NCBI RefSeq assembly: GCF_001429505.1
Contig: NZ_LMJW01000001.1
Span: 684,606-748,605, forward strand
Origin: Allobosea sp. Root483D1
GTDB taxonomy: Bacteria; Pseudomonadota; Alphaproteobacteria; Rhizobiales; Beijerinckiaceae
Length of the DNA stretch: 64,000 nucleotides
Direction: 5' to 3'
The notes under the pieces were generated by a model. The model ran no database searches and was not told the origin of the DNA. It saw only the letters and a program-made list of their open reading frames with translations. Within the stretch, counting starts at the first letter, position 1. Every line of letters begins with the position of its first letter. Position numbers and translations under genes: made by a program. This document shows, piece by piece, positions 52,408 to 61,520 of this stretch.

Positions 52408-53109
52408 TCAGGCTTTGGCGACCTCCCGGGCAGCCTCGTCGATCAGCCCAGCCACCTCCCCCGCCCGCGAAGCCAGGGAGGCATGGCTCGCATCCAGCGT
52501 GAGGATGCGGCGCGGCTTCATCCGCTCGGCCATGCGATACTGGTTGTCCGGATGGATCATCCGGTCATCGGTGGAGAGCTGGTACCAGACCGGCTTCTTC
52601 TTCCAGGCCGGCGCCGTGATCGTATCGCCGAAGGTCGATGCCAGCGGCGCCTTCTGCGCGACCGCCATGGCGAGCGCCTCGTCGGCGCTAAGATCCGGGC
52701 AGAAGCTCTCATGATACTTGTCGTATTTGATCCAGAGATAGCCATCGCTGTCGGGAGCGAGATTGGCGAAGGCCGCCGGCGGAGCCGCCTGGCTGATGCC
52801 GCCGGGGCTTTCGCCGGCATCCGGCGCGAAGGCGGCGATGTAGACGAGGCCGACGACATTCGGCAGGTCGCCAGCCTCGGTGATGACGGCGCCGCCATAG
52901 GAGTGGCCGACGAGCAGCACCGGACCGGCCAGCTGCTTCACCATCTTGCGGGTGCGCTCGGCGTCTTCGGCGAGCGAGGTCAGCGGCATCTCGACGGCCC
53001 GCAGGTCGGCATGGCCCATGCGGGCCAGCTCGACGATGACCTTGCTCCAATGAGCGGCCCCGCCCCAGAAGCCGTGAACGAGAACGATGGTCGGATTGGC
53101 ACTCATCAT
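52408..53109 (-). CDS. Alpha/beta hydrolase (esterase-like)
   Basis: The 233-aa protein has the oxyanion HGFWGG motif near residue 12, the nucleophile GHSYGG (Ser70) and a C-terminal SHASLASR with the likely catalytic His. This matches small esterase-type alpha/beta hydrolases related to EstC and plant methylesterases. No signal peptide. AGGAGAGC before the first of two ATG codons sets the start. Confidence 0.9.
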   Translation of the reverse strand: MMSANPTIVLVHGFWGGAAHWSKVIVELARMGHADLRAVEMPLTSLAEDAERTRKMVKQLAGPVLLVGHSYGGAVITEAGDLPNVVGLVYIAAFAPDAGESPGGISQAAPPAAFANLAPDSDGYLWIKYDKYHESFCPDLSADEALAMAVAQKAPLASTFGDTITAPAWKKKPVWYQLSTDDRMIHPDNQYRMAERMKPRRILTLDASHASLASRAGEVAGLIDEAAREVAKA

Positions 53110-53211
53110 GCTCTCCTCTGATCGACAGCATAGCCACACGGGCGGGACGCCCCGCGCCCAGCCAGGCTGGGCCGCCACTATGACAGAGGAAAGGTGGGCC
53201 CGACTACTTTG

Positions 53212-54156
53212 CTAGCGCGACACCAGAACCTGCCGGCACTCGGCCGGCAATGCCTCGATCGACATCGGCGGCTTGGGCTTCGGCCGAGGCCCCGGAGGGG
53301 GCTTGGGCTTTGGTCCGAAGATCGCCTTGTGCTGGCGCTCGACCCAACCCGTGAGCTCCTCGCCGCAGCCATCGCCGAAATTGGGCGGCTCCTGGCCGTC
53401 GCAGCCCTCGACGCCCGGCGGGCAGCTCAGCCTGATGTGGAAATGATAATTATGCCCCCAGATCGGCCTGACCTTGTTCAGCCAGCTCTTGTCCGCGCCG
53501 GCCTCGCGGCAGAGCGCGACCTTGAGCGCCGGATTGACGAAGATGCGCTCGACCCTGGGCTCGCTGGCGGCCGCCTTGATCAGGCGGGTATGCGCCGGGG
53601 TCCAGTTCTTCGGGTCGATATCGCGCCAGTCGGAACGGGCCATATTGATCGCCGACATGTTCTCGCGGTCGTCGCTGTCGAGCCGCTTCCGCGGCATCGG
53701 CGTCAACCAGATGTCGGCGTCGAGCCCGATCTGGTGCGAGGCATGGCCGGTCAGCATCGGCCCGCCGCGCACCTGCGAGATGTCGCCGACCAGCAGGCCG
53801 GACCAGCCGGTGATCTTGGGCACCTCGCGGGCAAAGCGCTCGAGGAAGGAGATCAGCTCCGGGTGGCCCCAGTTGCGACTGCGGGCGAGACGCATGACCT
53901 GCCAGTTCTCGCCGTCGACCGGCAGCGCGGTCGCACCGGCAAGACAGCCGCGGGCATAGGAACCGATGGCGCGCGCCCTCATCGCGGCAGGGGTAGTCTT
54001 CTGGCCGAACAGAGCACGAGCCGCGTCGGGGTAGGCTGCGATATTGGCGGCGCGCGTTTTCGCCTCCGCCTCGGCGGTGGACTGCGCGTGGACGGTCCCG
54101 GCCGTTGCCAGCATCGGCAGGAGAATCAGGAGGGCGAAGCGGCGAAGCAGCTGCAT
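53212..54156 (-). CDS. mepA: Penicillin-insensitive murein endopeptidase MepA
   Basis: The 314-aa LAS-type zinc endopeptidase cuts D-Ala-meso-DAP cross-links in peptidoglycan. It has a signal peptide (about residues 1-25), RNWGHPELISFL, the metal motif TGHASHQIGLDAD (His138, Asp146 region) and HYHFHIRL-like WGHNYHFHIRLSCP. The C-terminus adds a Pro/Lys/Gly-rich tail of about 25 residues. I start at the ATG; a TTG lies 12 codons upstream. Confidence 0.93.
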   Translation of the reverse strand: MQLLRRFALLILLPMLATAGTVHAQSTAEAEAKTRAANIAAYPDAARALFGQKTTPAAMRARAIGSYARGCLAGATALPVDGENWQVMRLARSRNWGHPELISFLERFAREVPKITGWSGLLVGDISQVRGGPMLTGHASHQIGLDADIWLTPMPRKRLDSDDRENMSAINMARSDWRDIDPKNWTPAHTRLIKAAASEPRVERIFVNPALKVALCREAGADKSWLNKVRPIWGHNYHFHIRLSCPPGVEGCDGQEPPNFGDGCGEELTGWVERQHKAIFGPKPKPPPGPRPKPKPPMSIEALPAECRQVLVSR

Positions 54157-54305
54157 GTCGGGAGAATCGCAGGCCACTCGCACCGAGGTCAAGCCGCAGC
54201 TCGATCAATGGGCTGGACAGGGCGCACGGGAGCCGGCAGCGTCTGCGCTGCCGAAGAACGGGCGGCAAGCCCTCCGGCGAACGCAGCTGGAGGAGAAACC
54301 CGACG

Positions 54306-55289
54306 ATGAACTGCTTTTCTCTCGATCGCCGTATGCTGCTCGGCGGCCTCGGCGCCTCGCTCGCTCTGCCCACGGCTGGCCATGCGCAAAACCCCTGGCC
54401 GCAGGGACGCACGCCGAAGCTGGTCGTGCCGTTCACGCCCGGCGGCGCCACCGACATCCTCGGCCGGCTGGTCGCCGACAAGGTCGGGCAAGCGCTCGGG
54501 GCGACCTTCGTAGTCGAGAACCGCGCCGGCGCCGGCGGCAATATCGGCGTCGAGGCGGTGGCGCGCTCCGAGCCGAACGGCGACACGCTGCTGATCGTCT
54601 CGGTCGGCCTCGTCGCCAACCCGGCGCTCTACGCCAAGGTCAACTACGACCCGCTCACCGATTTTGCGCCGATCACCATGGTGGCGCTGGTGCCGAACCT
54701 GCTCGTCGTCAGCCCCGATCTCAAGGTCAAGGACACGGCTGAGCTGATCGCCTACGGCAAGGCCAATCCGGGCAAGCTGACCTATGCCTCCTCCGGCGTC
54801 GGCACCTCGATCCACCTCGCCGGCGAGCTTTTCCAGAAGCTGACCGGCATCAAGATGGTGCATGTGCCCTATCGCGGCTCGGCCCAGGCGATGCAGGACC
54901 TGATCGGCGGACGCGTCGACCTGATGTTCGACAACATCACCGCCGCGCTGCCCCAGGTCCGCGCCGGCACGGTGCGCGGTTTTGGCGTCACCACGGCGCA
55001 GCGCGCGCCGACCGCCGCCGAATTTGCACCGATCAATGATCTCGTGCCGGGCTTCGACGTCTCCTCATGGTTCGCCCTGTTCGCGCCGGCGAAGACGCCG
55101 CAGGCGATCATCGACCGGCTCCAGGCCGAGACCAAGGCCGCGATCGCCGACCCGGCCGTGCGCGGCAAGATGGACCAGCTCGCGGCCCAGCCGGTCGGCA
55201 ACACGCCGGCGGAACTCGCCGCCTTCGTCCGCGCCGAGCAGGCGAAATGGGTCAGCCTGATCCGCGAGGTCGGCATCAAGGCGGAGTGA
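54306..55289 (+). CDS. Tripartite tricarboxylate transporter substrate-binding protein (TctC/Bug family)
   Basis: The 327-aa protein has a signal peptide (RRMLLGGLGASLALPTAGHA) and the Bug fold: KLVVPFTPGGATDILGRLVADK, VENRAGAGGNIGVEAVAR, HVPYRGSAQAMQDLIGG. Bug proteins bind carboxylates, often for tctAB-type transporters, but no tctA or tctB lies nearby, so this is an orphan. GGAGGAG lies 9 nt before the ATG. Confidence 0.93.
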   Translation: MNCFSLDRRMLLGGLGASLALPTAGHAQNPWPQGRTPKLVVPFTPGGATDILGRLVADKVGQALGATFVVENRAGAGGNIGVEAVARSEPNGDTLLIVSVGLVANPALYAKVNYDPLTDFAPITMVALVPNLLVVSPDLKVKDTAELIAYGKANPGKLTYASSGVGTSIHLAGELFQKLTGIKMVHVPYRGSAQAMQDLIGGRVDLMFDNITAALPQVRAGTVRGFGVTTAQRAPTAAEFAPINDLVPGFDVSSWFALFAPAKTPQAIIDRLQAETKAAIADPAVRGKMDQLAAQPVGNTPAELAAFVRAEQAKWVSLIREVGIKAE

Positions 55290-55383
55290 TACTCCGGGAA
55301 CCTACCGTTCGCGCCCGACGTTCTTTGGACGCACGCCCGTCGATCGGCGACGAGGCAAGCGGACGGAAGAAGGGGCGCGAGCC

Positions 55384-55557
55384 ATGTCCACACTTCTCAT
55401 CATCATCCTGCTCATCGTCCTGCTCGGCGGCGGCGGATATTATGGACATCGCAGCTATGGCGGCGCCGGGCTCGGCGGCGTGGTCGGCCTCGTGCTGATG
55501 ATCGTGATCGTGCTGTGGCTGCTCGGGGCGCTCGGTGGTCCGGTCGTCAGGGTCTGA
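55384..55557 (+). CDS. DUF3309 family small membrane protein
   Basis: The 57-aa protein has two hydrophobic segments (TLLIIILLIVLLGG near the start, GVVGLVLMIVIVLWLLGAL near the end) separated by YYGHRSYGGAG, the layout of DUF3309. Function is unknown. It is below the length cut-off of many gene finders. A weak GAAGGGGCG lies upstream of the ATG. A convergent-gene hairpin follows 10 bp after the stop. Confidence 0.8.
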   Translation: MSTLLIIILLIVLLGGGGYYGHRSYGGAGLGGVVGLVLMIVIVLWLLGALGGPVVRV

Positions 55558-55567
55558 TGTTGCGACA

Positions 55568-55592
55568 AGCGCAGGGCTGGGCCCTGCGCTTC
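55568..55592. terminator. Hairpin between convergent genes
   Basis: AAGCGCAGGGC and GCCCTGCGCTT form a perfect 11-bp stem with a TGG loop, and overlap the stop of the cyclodeaminase-like gene. It may act as a terminator for both sides, though no long T-run is present. Confidence 0.6.
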
Positions 55593-56535
55593 AGTTCGCC
55601 AGCTTCCAGACCAGCATGGCGGCGGCGAGATCCTCGAGCGCAGTGCCGACCGATTTGAACAAGGTCACGTCGTCGCGCTCGGCCGCGGGGTCATATTCGC
55701 CGCGGCAAAGGCCGGCCAACGTTCCGGAGACCTGCTCCGCTCCATAGGCGCCCGCCTTGATCGCGACGGCGACGTCGCCGCCCTCATGCAACGCCGCTTC
55801 GGTATCGACGAAGACATGGGCGCGCTGCAGCGCCTCGTCATCGGCTTCCCGCATCGACAGATTGAAGGCGCCGACCAGGTCGAGATGGGCAGTGCGCTTC
55901 AGCCAGCGGCCGTGGATCAACGGCTCCCGCGACAGGGTCGCACAGGAGATGAGATCGGCCTGGCGCGCCTCGGCCTCCAGGTTCTCCGCGACGCGTGCTT
56001 CGATGCCGTCGCGCGCCAGCTCGGCGACGACCTCGGCCGCGGCCTCCGGGCGACGCGCCCAGATCGCGATTTCCTCGAAATTGCGGACGCTGCGATGCGC
56101 CTTGACCAGGAAGGTCGAGAGCGCGCCGGCTCCGACCATCAGCATCCGCTTGGTATCCGGGCGCTCCAGCATGCGCGAGGCGAGCGCCGAGGCTGCCGCG
56201 GTGCGCCACAACGTCAGGCGCGCCCCGTCCAGCGCGGCCAGCGGCGCGCCGGTCGCACCGTCCATCAGGAGGTAAGAACCCATCACGCTCGGCAGGCTGA
56301 CCGTAGCGTTGCCGGGAAACACCGTGACGACCTTGGTGCCGAGGAAGGCGGGCTTTTCCTCCGACGCGGTCCAGGCCGGCATCAGCAACAAGGTCGCGGC
56401 GGCACCGGGCCGCTCGATCTCATGATGATGGCGCACCGGCGTGACGATGTCGCCGCGGAAGGCCGCGGAAAGCGCATCGATCAGCGCGGGGAAGTTGAGC
56501 AGGCCATCGATCTCGGCCGCGGAAAAGAAGCGCAT
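55591..56535 (-). CDS. Ornithine cyclodeaminase/mu-crystallin family protein
   Basis: The 314-aa NAD(P)-dependent protein has TLWRTAAASALASRML and the Rossmann motif VGAGALSTFLVKAH, typical of the OCD/mu-crystallin family. Later motifs LIHGRWLKRTAHLDLVGAF and VFVDTEAALHEGGDV are present. Members include ornithine cyclodeaminase, alanine dehydrogenase and ketimine reductase; the reaction here cannot be told. It is 10 bp after the lapA gene on the same strand. Confidence 0.9.
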   Translation of the reverse strand: MRFFSAAEIDGLLNFPALIDALSAAFRGDIVTPVRHHHEIERPGAAATLLLMPAWTASEEKPAFLGTKVVTVFPGNATVSLPSVMGSYLLMDGATGAPLAALDGARLTLWRTAAASALASRMLERPDTKRMLMVGAGALSTFLVKAHRSVRNFEEIAIWARRPEAAAEVVAELARDGIEARVAENLEAEARQADLISCATLSREPLIHGRWLKRTAHLDLVGAFNLSMREADDEALQRAHVFVDTEAALHEGGDVAVAIKAGAYGAEQVSGTLAGLCRGEYDPAAERDDVTLFKSVGTALEDLAAAMLVWKLAN

Positions 56536-56545
56536 GGTCGCAGCG

Positions 56546-56881
56546 TCAGACGCGGTTGGTCAGTGCGGGCAGTGCCGAATCCGGCACGGCGGCGCGCAGC
56601 GACTGCGCCTCGCCACGCAGCTTGTCGGCTTCGCGGCGGTTGACCCTCGCGGCCTTGCGGTGCTTGCCCTGCGCCAGCCAGGAGGCGAAGCCCCCGATCA
56701 GGATGCCGATGGCGATGGCGGCGAGGACCACGGCGAACAGCGGCAGGTCGAGGGCGAATGCCGGCGCATCGCGGCTGATCGGGTCGAGCGAGACCCGGAC
56801 CGGGGCGCGGTTCGCCACCGAAAACAGCACCACGATCAATGCGACCGGGACAAGCACCAGCGCCTTGAAGAAAGCCTTCAT
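56546..56881 (-). CDS. LapA domain membrane protein
   Basis: The 111-aa protein has two transmembrane helices (about residues 5-24 and 45-68), with RAPVRVSLDP in the loop, and a Lys/Arg-rich C-terminal coiled region, the DUF1049/LapA pattern. LapA acts in envelope/LPS assembly in E. coli; the role in alphaproteobacteria is not established. It follows ihfB as in many relatives. Confidence 0.85.
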   Translation of the reverse strand: MKAFFKALVLVPVALIVVLFSVANRAPVRVSLDPISRDAPAFALDLPLFAVVLAAIAIGILIGGFASWLAQGKHRKAARVNRREADKLRGEAQSLRAAVPDSALPALTNRV

Positions 56882-56899
56882 CCCGCTCCTCCGGTCCGC

Positions 56900-57184
56900 T
56901 CAGGCCTTGCCGTTCAGCCGCATGCGCAGCTCCTTGCCGGTCTTGAAGACCGGCACGAACTTCTGATCGACCTTGACGGAATCGCCGGTACGCGGGTTGC
57001 GGCCGACGCGGGCGGCACGCTCCTTGGTCGAGAAGGCGCCGAAGCCGCGCAGCTCGACCCGATCGCCGCGCGAGAGCGCCTTGACGACCTCGTCGAGGAT
57101 CGAGCCGACGATGTTCTCGATATCCCGCTGGTAGAGATGGGTGTTGCGCTCGGCAATGCGCTGGACGAGTTCTGATTTTATCAT
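56900..57184 (-). CDS. ihfB: Integration host factor subunit beta
   Basis: The 94-aa DNA-bending protein has [12 protein letters not shown], the [16 protein letters not shown] beta-arm start and [10 protein letters not shown] with the Pro that intercalates into DNA. It pairs with IHF-alpha. It also assists sigma-54 promoters, a link with rpoN. The frame is open upstream; this ATG gives normal length. Confidence 0.96.
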   Translation of the reverse strand: MIKSELVQRIAERNTHLYQRDIENIVGSILDEVVKALSRGDRVELRGFGAFSTKERAARVGRNPRTGDSVKVDQKFVPVFKTGKELRMRLNGKA

Positions 57185-57212
57185 GGGTCCAATATAACCG
57201 CTTGTAACATCG

Positions 57213-58181
57213 TCACTTTTCGACGGCAGGCTGCCAGAGCGCCAAGGGCGCGTCAAGCCGCAGTCCGATGGGAGTTTCCGCAGCGCGCGAGATCAGCGCC
57301 GCAAGCTCCTCCAGGCCGGCGGCGCGCGCCATCGCCTCACTCGCGCTCCACAGCCCGTAGGAGGAAGATTCGCTCCGGCGGCGCCAGTCGCGCACCGGCA
57401 GGTCCTTGCCGACCCCCTTCTCGCGCTCGAGCCAGGCGATCGCCTCCTGCTCGCTGCCGACTTCGTCGATGAGCTTGAGCTTGACCGCCTGGCGGCCGGA
57501 ATGGACACGGCCATCGGATACGGCGGCGACCTCGGGGTCGGCGAGCTTGCGGCGCTCGCCGACCAGCCGCTTGAACCAGTCGTAATTGTCGGCGATGACG
57601 CGCGCGGTTTCGGTCGCTGCCTCGGGCGAGGTCGGCTCGAGGCCGCTCGGAGCCGCTTTGAGCGGGCTCGAGCGGGTGATCTCGAACTTGACGCCGATCG
57701 TGTCGAGCAGCCTTGCTACATTGGGAATCTGGGCGATCACGCCGATCGAGCCGACCATCGAGGTCTGGCGCGCGACGATGCGTTCGCTGCCGAGCGCGAC
57801 GATGTAACCGCCGGAGGCGGCGATACCGTCGACCACCGCAATGACCGGTTTCTTCGCGGCGAGACGACGAACCGCGTCGTACACCGCTTCCGAGCCAGTC
57901 ACCGTGCCGCCAGGGCTGTCGATGCTGAGCAGCACGGCGCTGGCGCGGCTGTTCTCGAGCGACTTGATCAGCTCGAGCGTGCGGCGGTCGCCGGAGATGA
58001 AGCCGGAAATGGTGACGCGGGCGATATGGGCCTGGCTGGTGCTGCCCGGCAGGCGCCCGCTCCAGGTGAGCGCGCCGGCGACGATCAGGGCGACCACGCC
58101 GACCAGGGCAAGCAGCCGCCAGAGCGAGAGCTTGCGCCTCAGGCTGCGACGATCGGCGAGCAGATCGGCATCGGACGACAT
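57213..58181 (-). CDS. sppA: Signal peptide peptidase SppA (36 kDa type)
   Basis: The 322-aa S49 protease has one N-terminal transmembrane helix (about residues 22-44), then [37 protein letters not shown], and the catalytic Ser motif [12 protein letters not shown]. It degrades signal peptides or membrane protein fragments. It lies between the Hsp70-like gene and ihfB, as in the usual rpsA-sppA-ihfB order with one insertion. Confidence 0.93.
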   Translation of the reverse strand: MSSDADLLADRRSLRRKLSLWRLLALVGVVALIVAGALTWSGRLPGSTSQAHIARVTISGFISGDRRTLELIKSLENSRASAVLLSIDSPGGTVTGSEAVYDAVRRLAAKKPVIAVVDGIAASGGYIVALGSERIVARQTSMVGSIGVIAQIPNVARLLDTIGVKFEITRSSPLKAAPSGLEPTSPEAATETARVIADNYDWFKRLVGERRKLADPEVAAVSDGRVHSGRQAVKLKLIDEVGSEQEAIAWLEREKGVGKDLPVRDWRRRSESSSYGLWSASEAMARAAGLEELAALISRAAETPIGLRLDAPLALWQPAVEK

Positions 58182-58330
58182 GTCTGCGGCTCCGGCTCTC
58201 ACTTTGCGACAGAGGCCACGCTCCGATCACTTGCAGCGCAAGCTGGTCGGCGCAGGCTCCAGGGGCCCTGTGATGTAGCCCCACGGTGCGGGAGGGGCAA
58301 GGCAACAATGGCCGCGACAGGATGCCCGGC

Positions 58331-59620
58331 TCAGGCCTCGGCCAGCGCCCGCTGACGATCGAGCGCGAGCAAGGCGAGCCCGCTCGCCACCGAGCGGAAA
58401 GCGTCGCCGATATGAATACGCTCCGGGCTGAAGCGCCGGTCGAACAGCGCGCGCACCGCTGGCACATAGGAGGTGCCGCCGGTCATGAACACCGCCTCGA
58501 TCTTGTCGCCATCGACACCGGCGGCGGCCAGCGCGTCGTCGAGCGCGCCCTCGATCGCCGCGACATCGTCGGCGATCCAGCGTTCGAACAGGGTCCGCGT
58601 CACGGTGCGGTCAATACGCACGCCCATCTGATCGAAGGCGAGTTGGGCCTCTTCCTGCGAGGAGAGCGCGATCTTGGTCGCCGAGACCGCGCGGTAGAGT
58701 TCGTAGCCGAGATCGTATTCGATCACCGTCATCAGATCTTCGAGCCGCTCGGGCTCGACCGCATCGCGGATCAGCGCCTTGAGCTCGGTCATGGTTTCGC
58801 GGCTCTTCATCAGCGAGAGCCGGTGCCATTGCGCGAAGGCGGCGTGGTAATGCGCCGGGATCGGCAGGCGCTTGCCGAAGGACAGATAGTCCGAGCCCTT
58901 GCCGAGCAGCGGCGAGACCGCATGCTCGATGATGCGGTAGTCGAAGCTGTCGCCGGCGATGCCGACACCGGCATGGGAGAGCGGAACCGCCTGTAGCCGA
59001 CCCGCGCCACCGGGTTCGAAACGCATCACCGAGAAATCGCTGGTGCCGCCGCCGAAATCGGCGACCAGCATGGTCTGCGGGGTCTTGAGCTCGCGGGCGT
59101 ACCAGTAGGCGGCGCCGAGCGGCTCATAGGCGAAGTCCACCGTCGGCATGCCGGCCTTGCCATAGGCTGCCGAGAGGCGCGAGAGCGCCAGCACCTCGTC
59201 GGGCCGATCGCCGGCGAAGACGACTGGGCGGCCGGAGAGAACGGCGCGTTCGCCGAGATCGTCGAGACCGGCGGAAAGATCCTTCAGGAAGACCGCGATC
59301 AGGTCCTCAAGCCGGAAGAGCTTGCCGAACAGGCGGGTCTCCTGGAAGGCGCGGCTCGACAGATACGTCTTCAGCGATTGCAGGAAGCGGTGCTCGGTGG
59401 TCATGCCGAGCGCCATGTCGAGCGCATCGGGGCCGCTGACATGGGTGACATGGGAATTGGGCGGCCGGCCCTCGCGCCAGAACATCAGGGCCGAGCGGTA
59501 AGCGTCGACGGCGCCCTGCCTGGTCGCGAAGCTGCGGGTCGTCACCGAACCATCGGGACGCGCGAGCGCGACCACGCTGTTGGTGGTGCCGAAATCGATC
59601 CCGATCGCCGCGTCCTGCAT
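58331..59620 (-). CDS. Hsp70 family protein (YegD-like, ATPase domain only)
   Basis: The 429-aa protein has the actin/Hsp70 fold: GIDFGTTNSVVALA (phosphate 1), VADFGGGTSDFSV (phosphate 2) and a GGTSYVPAVRALF adenosine motif. It ends after the ATPase domain, with no substrate-binding domain, as in YegD. The chaperone role is unclear. I start at the ATG with GGAGACGG; a GTG lies four codons upstream. It interrupts the usual rpsA-sppA-ihfB grouping. Confidence 0.88.
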   Translation of the reverse strand: MQDAAIGIDFGTTNSVVALARPDGSVTTRSFATRQGAVDAYRSALMFWREGRPPNSHVTHVSGPDALDMALGMTTEHRFLQSLKTYLSSRAFQETRLFGKLFRLEDLIAVFLKDLSAGLDDLGERAVLSGRPVVFAGDRPDEVLALSRLSAAYGKAGMPTVDFAYEPLGAAYWYARELKTPQTMLVADFGGGTSDFSVMRFEPGGAGRLQAVPLSHAGVGIAGDSFDYRIIEHAVSPLLGKGSDYLSFGKRLPIPAHYHAAFAQWHRLSLMKSRETMTELKALIRDAVEPERLEDLMTVIEYDLGYELYRAVSATKIALSSQEEAQLAFDQMGVRIDRTVTRTLFERWIADDVAAIEGALDDALAAAGVDGDKIEAVFMTGGTSYVPAVRALFDRRFSPERIHIGDAFRSVASGLALLALDRQRALAEA

Positions 59621-59639
59621 GTCCGTCTCCACTCATCTC

Positions 59640-59732
59640 GTCATGGTCGGGCTTCACCCGACCATCTCGGAAACCAGTGCCCTCTGGTCCCGAGCTTCTC
59701 GGATCTACGCTTCGCTCCGTCCGAGAACGACG
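59640..59732. repeat. Double-hairpin intergenic repeat (copy C)
   Basis: The element runs from CGTCATGGTCGGGC to GTCCGAGAACGAC, with left hairpin TGGTCGGG/CCCGACCA and right hairpin TTCTCGGA/TCCGAGAA. It is a shorter, diverged relative of copies A and B, between the Hsp70-like gene and the rpsA terminator. Confidence 0.7.
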
Positions 59733-59747
59733 ACCTCGGCCGAAACA

Positions 59748-59777
59748 AAAGCCCGCGCGGATTTCTCCGCGCGGGCC
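59748..59777 (-). terminator. Rho-independent terminator of rpsA
   Basis: On the minus strand an 11-bp stem GCCCGCGCGGA/TCCGCGCGGGC with a GAAA loop is followed by TTTTGTTT. It lies 37 bp after the rpsA stop; a second hairpin (GGGCCGCG/CGCGGCCC) lies nearer the stop. Confidence 0.9.
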
Positions 59778-59813
59778 GGTGGTCTGGTCGGGCCGCGAGA
59801 CGCGGCCCGAAGA

Positions 59814-61520
59814 TCACTTCTTCTCGGTCGTCGCCTTCTTGAGAGCCGCGCCGAGGATGTCGCCGAGCGAAGCACCGGAGTCGGCGGAGCCGTACTGGGC
59901 CATCGCCTCCTTCTCTTCGGCCATTTCCAGAGCCTTGATCGAGACCTGGATCTTGCGAGCCTTCTTGTCGAAGAGGATGACGCGGGCATCGACCTTCTCG
60001 CCGGCCGCGAAGCGCTCGGGGCGCTGCTCGGAGCGTTCACGCGCGATTTCGGCGCGCTTGATGAAGGTGGTCATGTCCGTGCCGGCGATCTTGACGTCGA
60101 GACCGCCTTCCTTGACCTCGACGATCTCGCAGGTCACGACCTGGCCCTTCTTGAACTCGCCGGCATCCACGAAGGGATCGCCGCCGAGCTGCTTCAGGCC
60201 GAGCGAGATGCGCTCCTTCTCGACGTCGACATCGAGAACGACCGCCTGGAGCATGTCGCCCTTCTTGTACTCCTCGATCACCTGCTCGCCCGGACGGTTC
60301 CAGTCCAGGTCCGACAGATGGATCATACCGTCGATATCGCCTTCCAGGCCGAGGAACAGACCGAACTCGGTCTTGTTCTTGACCTCGCCCTCGACCACGG
60401 CACCCGACGGATGCTGCTCGGCGAAGACCTCCCACGGATTGCGGAGGGTCTGCTTGAGACCGAGCGAGATGCGGCGCTTGACCTGATCGACCTCGAGGAT
60501 CGCGACGTCGACTTCCTGCGAGGTCGAGACGATCTTGCCGGGGTGGACGTTCTTCTTGGTCCAGGACATCTCGGAGACGTGGATCAGGCCTTCGATGCCC
60601 GGCTCCACTTCGACGAACGCGCCGTAGTCCGTGATGTTGGTGACGCGGCCCTTAAGGCGCGTACCGACCGGATAACGGGCGGCGATGCCATCCCACGGAT
60701 CGGCCAGCAGCTGCTTGATGCCGAGCGAGATGCGGTGCGTCTCCTGGTTGATCTTGATGATCTTGACCTGGACCGTCTGGCCGATGGTGACGACCTCGGA
60801 CGGATGGTTGACGCGGCGCCAGGCCATGTCGGTGACGTGCAGCAGGCCGTCGATACCGCCGAGATCGACGAAGGCGCCGTACTCGGTGATGTTCTTGACG
60901 ACGCCGTCGATGACCTGGCCCTCTTCGAGCGAGGCGACGAGCTCGGAGCGCGCCTCGGCGCGGGTCTCTTCGAGCACGGTACGGCGCGAGACGACGATGT
61001 TGCCGCGGCGACGATCCATCTTGAGGATCTCGAAGGGCTGCGGCTGACCCATCAGCGGGCCGACATCGCGGATCGGGCGGATGTCCACCTGCGAACGCGG
61101 CAGGAAGGCGACGGCGCCGTCGAGATCGACGGTGTAGCCACCCTTAACCGTGTTGAAGATGTTGCCCATGACCTTTTCGCGGGCCTCGAACGCCTTCTCG
61201 AGCTTGACCCAGCTCTCTTCGCGGCGGGCCTTGTCGCGCGAGATCACGGCTTCGCCGAGCGCGTTCTCGATCCGCTCGAGATAGACCTCGACCTCGTCGC
61301 CGACCTTCAGTTCGCCTTCCCGGCCCGGGCCGGTGAATTCCTTAAGCGCGACGCGACCTTCGGTCTTCAGACCGACGTCGATGATCGCCATGTCCTTCTC
61401 AATGGCAACGACCTTGCCCTTGATGACGGTACCTTCGAGGGCTTCGTTACGGGTGAACGATTCCTCGAGCAGGGCGGCGAAATCCTCGCGGCCCGCGTGA
61501 TAGCTTTCGACAGCTGACAT
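59814..61520 (-). CDS. rpsA: 30S ribosomal protein S1
   Basis: The 568-aa protein consists of six S1 RNA-binding repeats; examples are EGTVIKGKVVAIEKDMAIIDVG, GVVKNITEYGAFVDLGGIDGLLHVTDMAW, GRVTNITDYGAFVEVEPGIEGLIHVSEMSW and the fifth with DIDGMIHLSDLDWNRPG. S1 brings mRNA to the 30S subunit. The frame is open upstream, but MSAVESYHAGREDFA is the normal start. cmk, the usual upstream neighbour, is absent; a flavin-enzyme gene is divergent instead. Confidence 0.97.
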   Translation of the reverse strand: MSAVESYHAGREDFAALLEESFTRNEALEGTVIKGKVVAIEKDMAIIDVGLKTEGRVALKEFTGPGREGELKVGDEVEVYLERIENALGEAVISRDKARREESWVKLEKAFEAREKVMGNIFNTVKGGYTVDLDGAVAFLPRSQVDIRPIRDVGPLMGQPQPFEILKMDRRRGNIVVSRRTVLEETRAEARSELVASLEEGQVIDGVVKNITEYGAFVDLGGIDGLLHVTDMAWRRVNHPSEVVTIGQTVQVKIIKINQETHRISLGIKQLLADPWDGIAARYPVGTRLKGRVTNITDYGAFVEVEPGIEGLIHVSEMSWTKKNVHPGKIVSTSQEVDVAILEVDQVKRRISLGLKQTLRNPWEVFAEQHPSGAVVEGEVKNKTEFGLFLGLEGDIDGMIHLSDLDWNRPGEQVIEEYKKGDMLQAVVLDVDVEKERISLGLKQLGGDPFVDAGEFKKGQVVTCEIVEVKEGGLDVKIAGTDMTTFIKRAEIARERSEQRPERFAAGEKVDARVILFDKKARKIQVSIKALEMAEEKEAMAQYGSADSGASLGDILGAALKKATTEKK

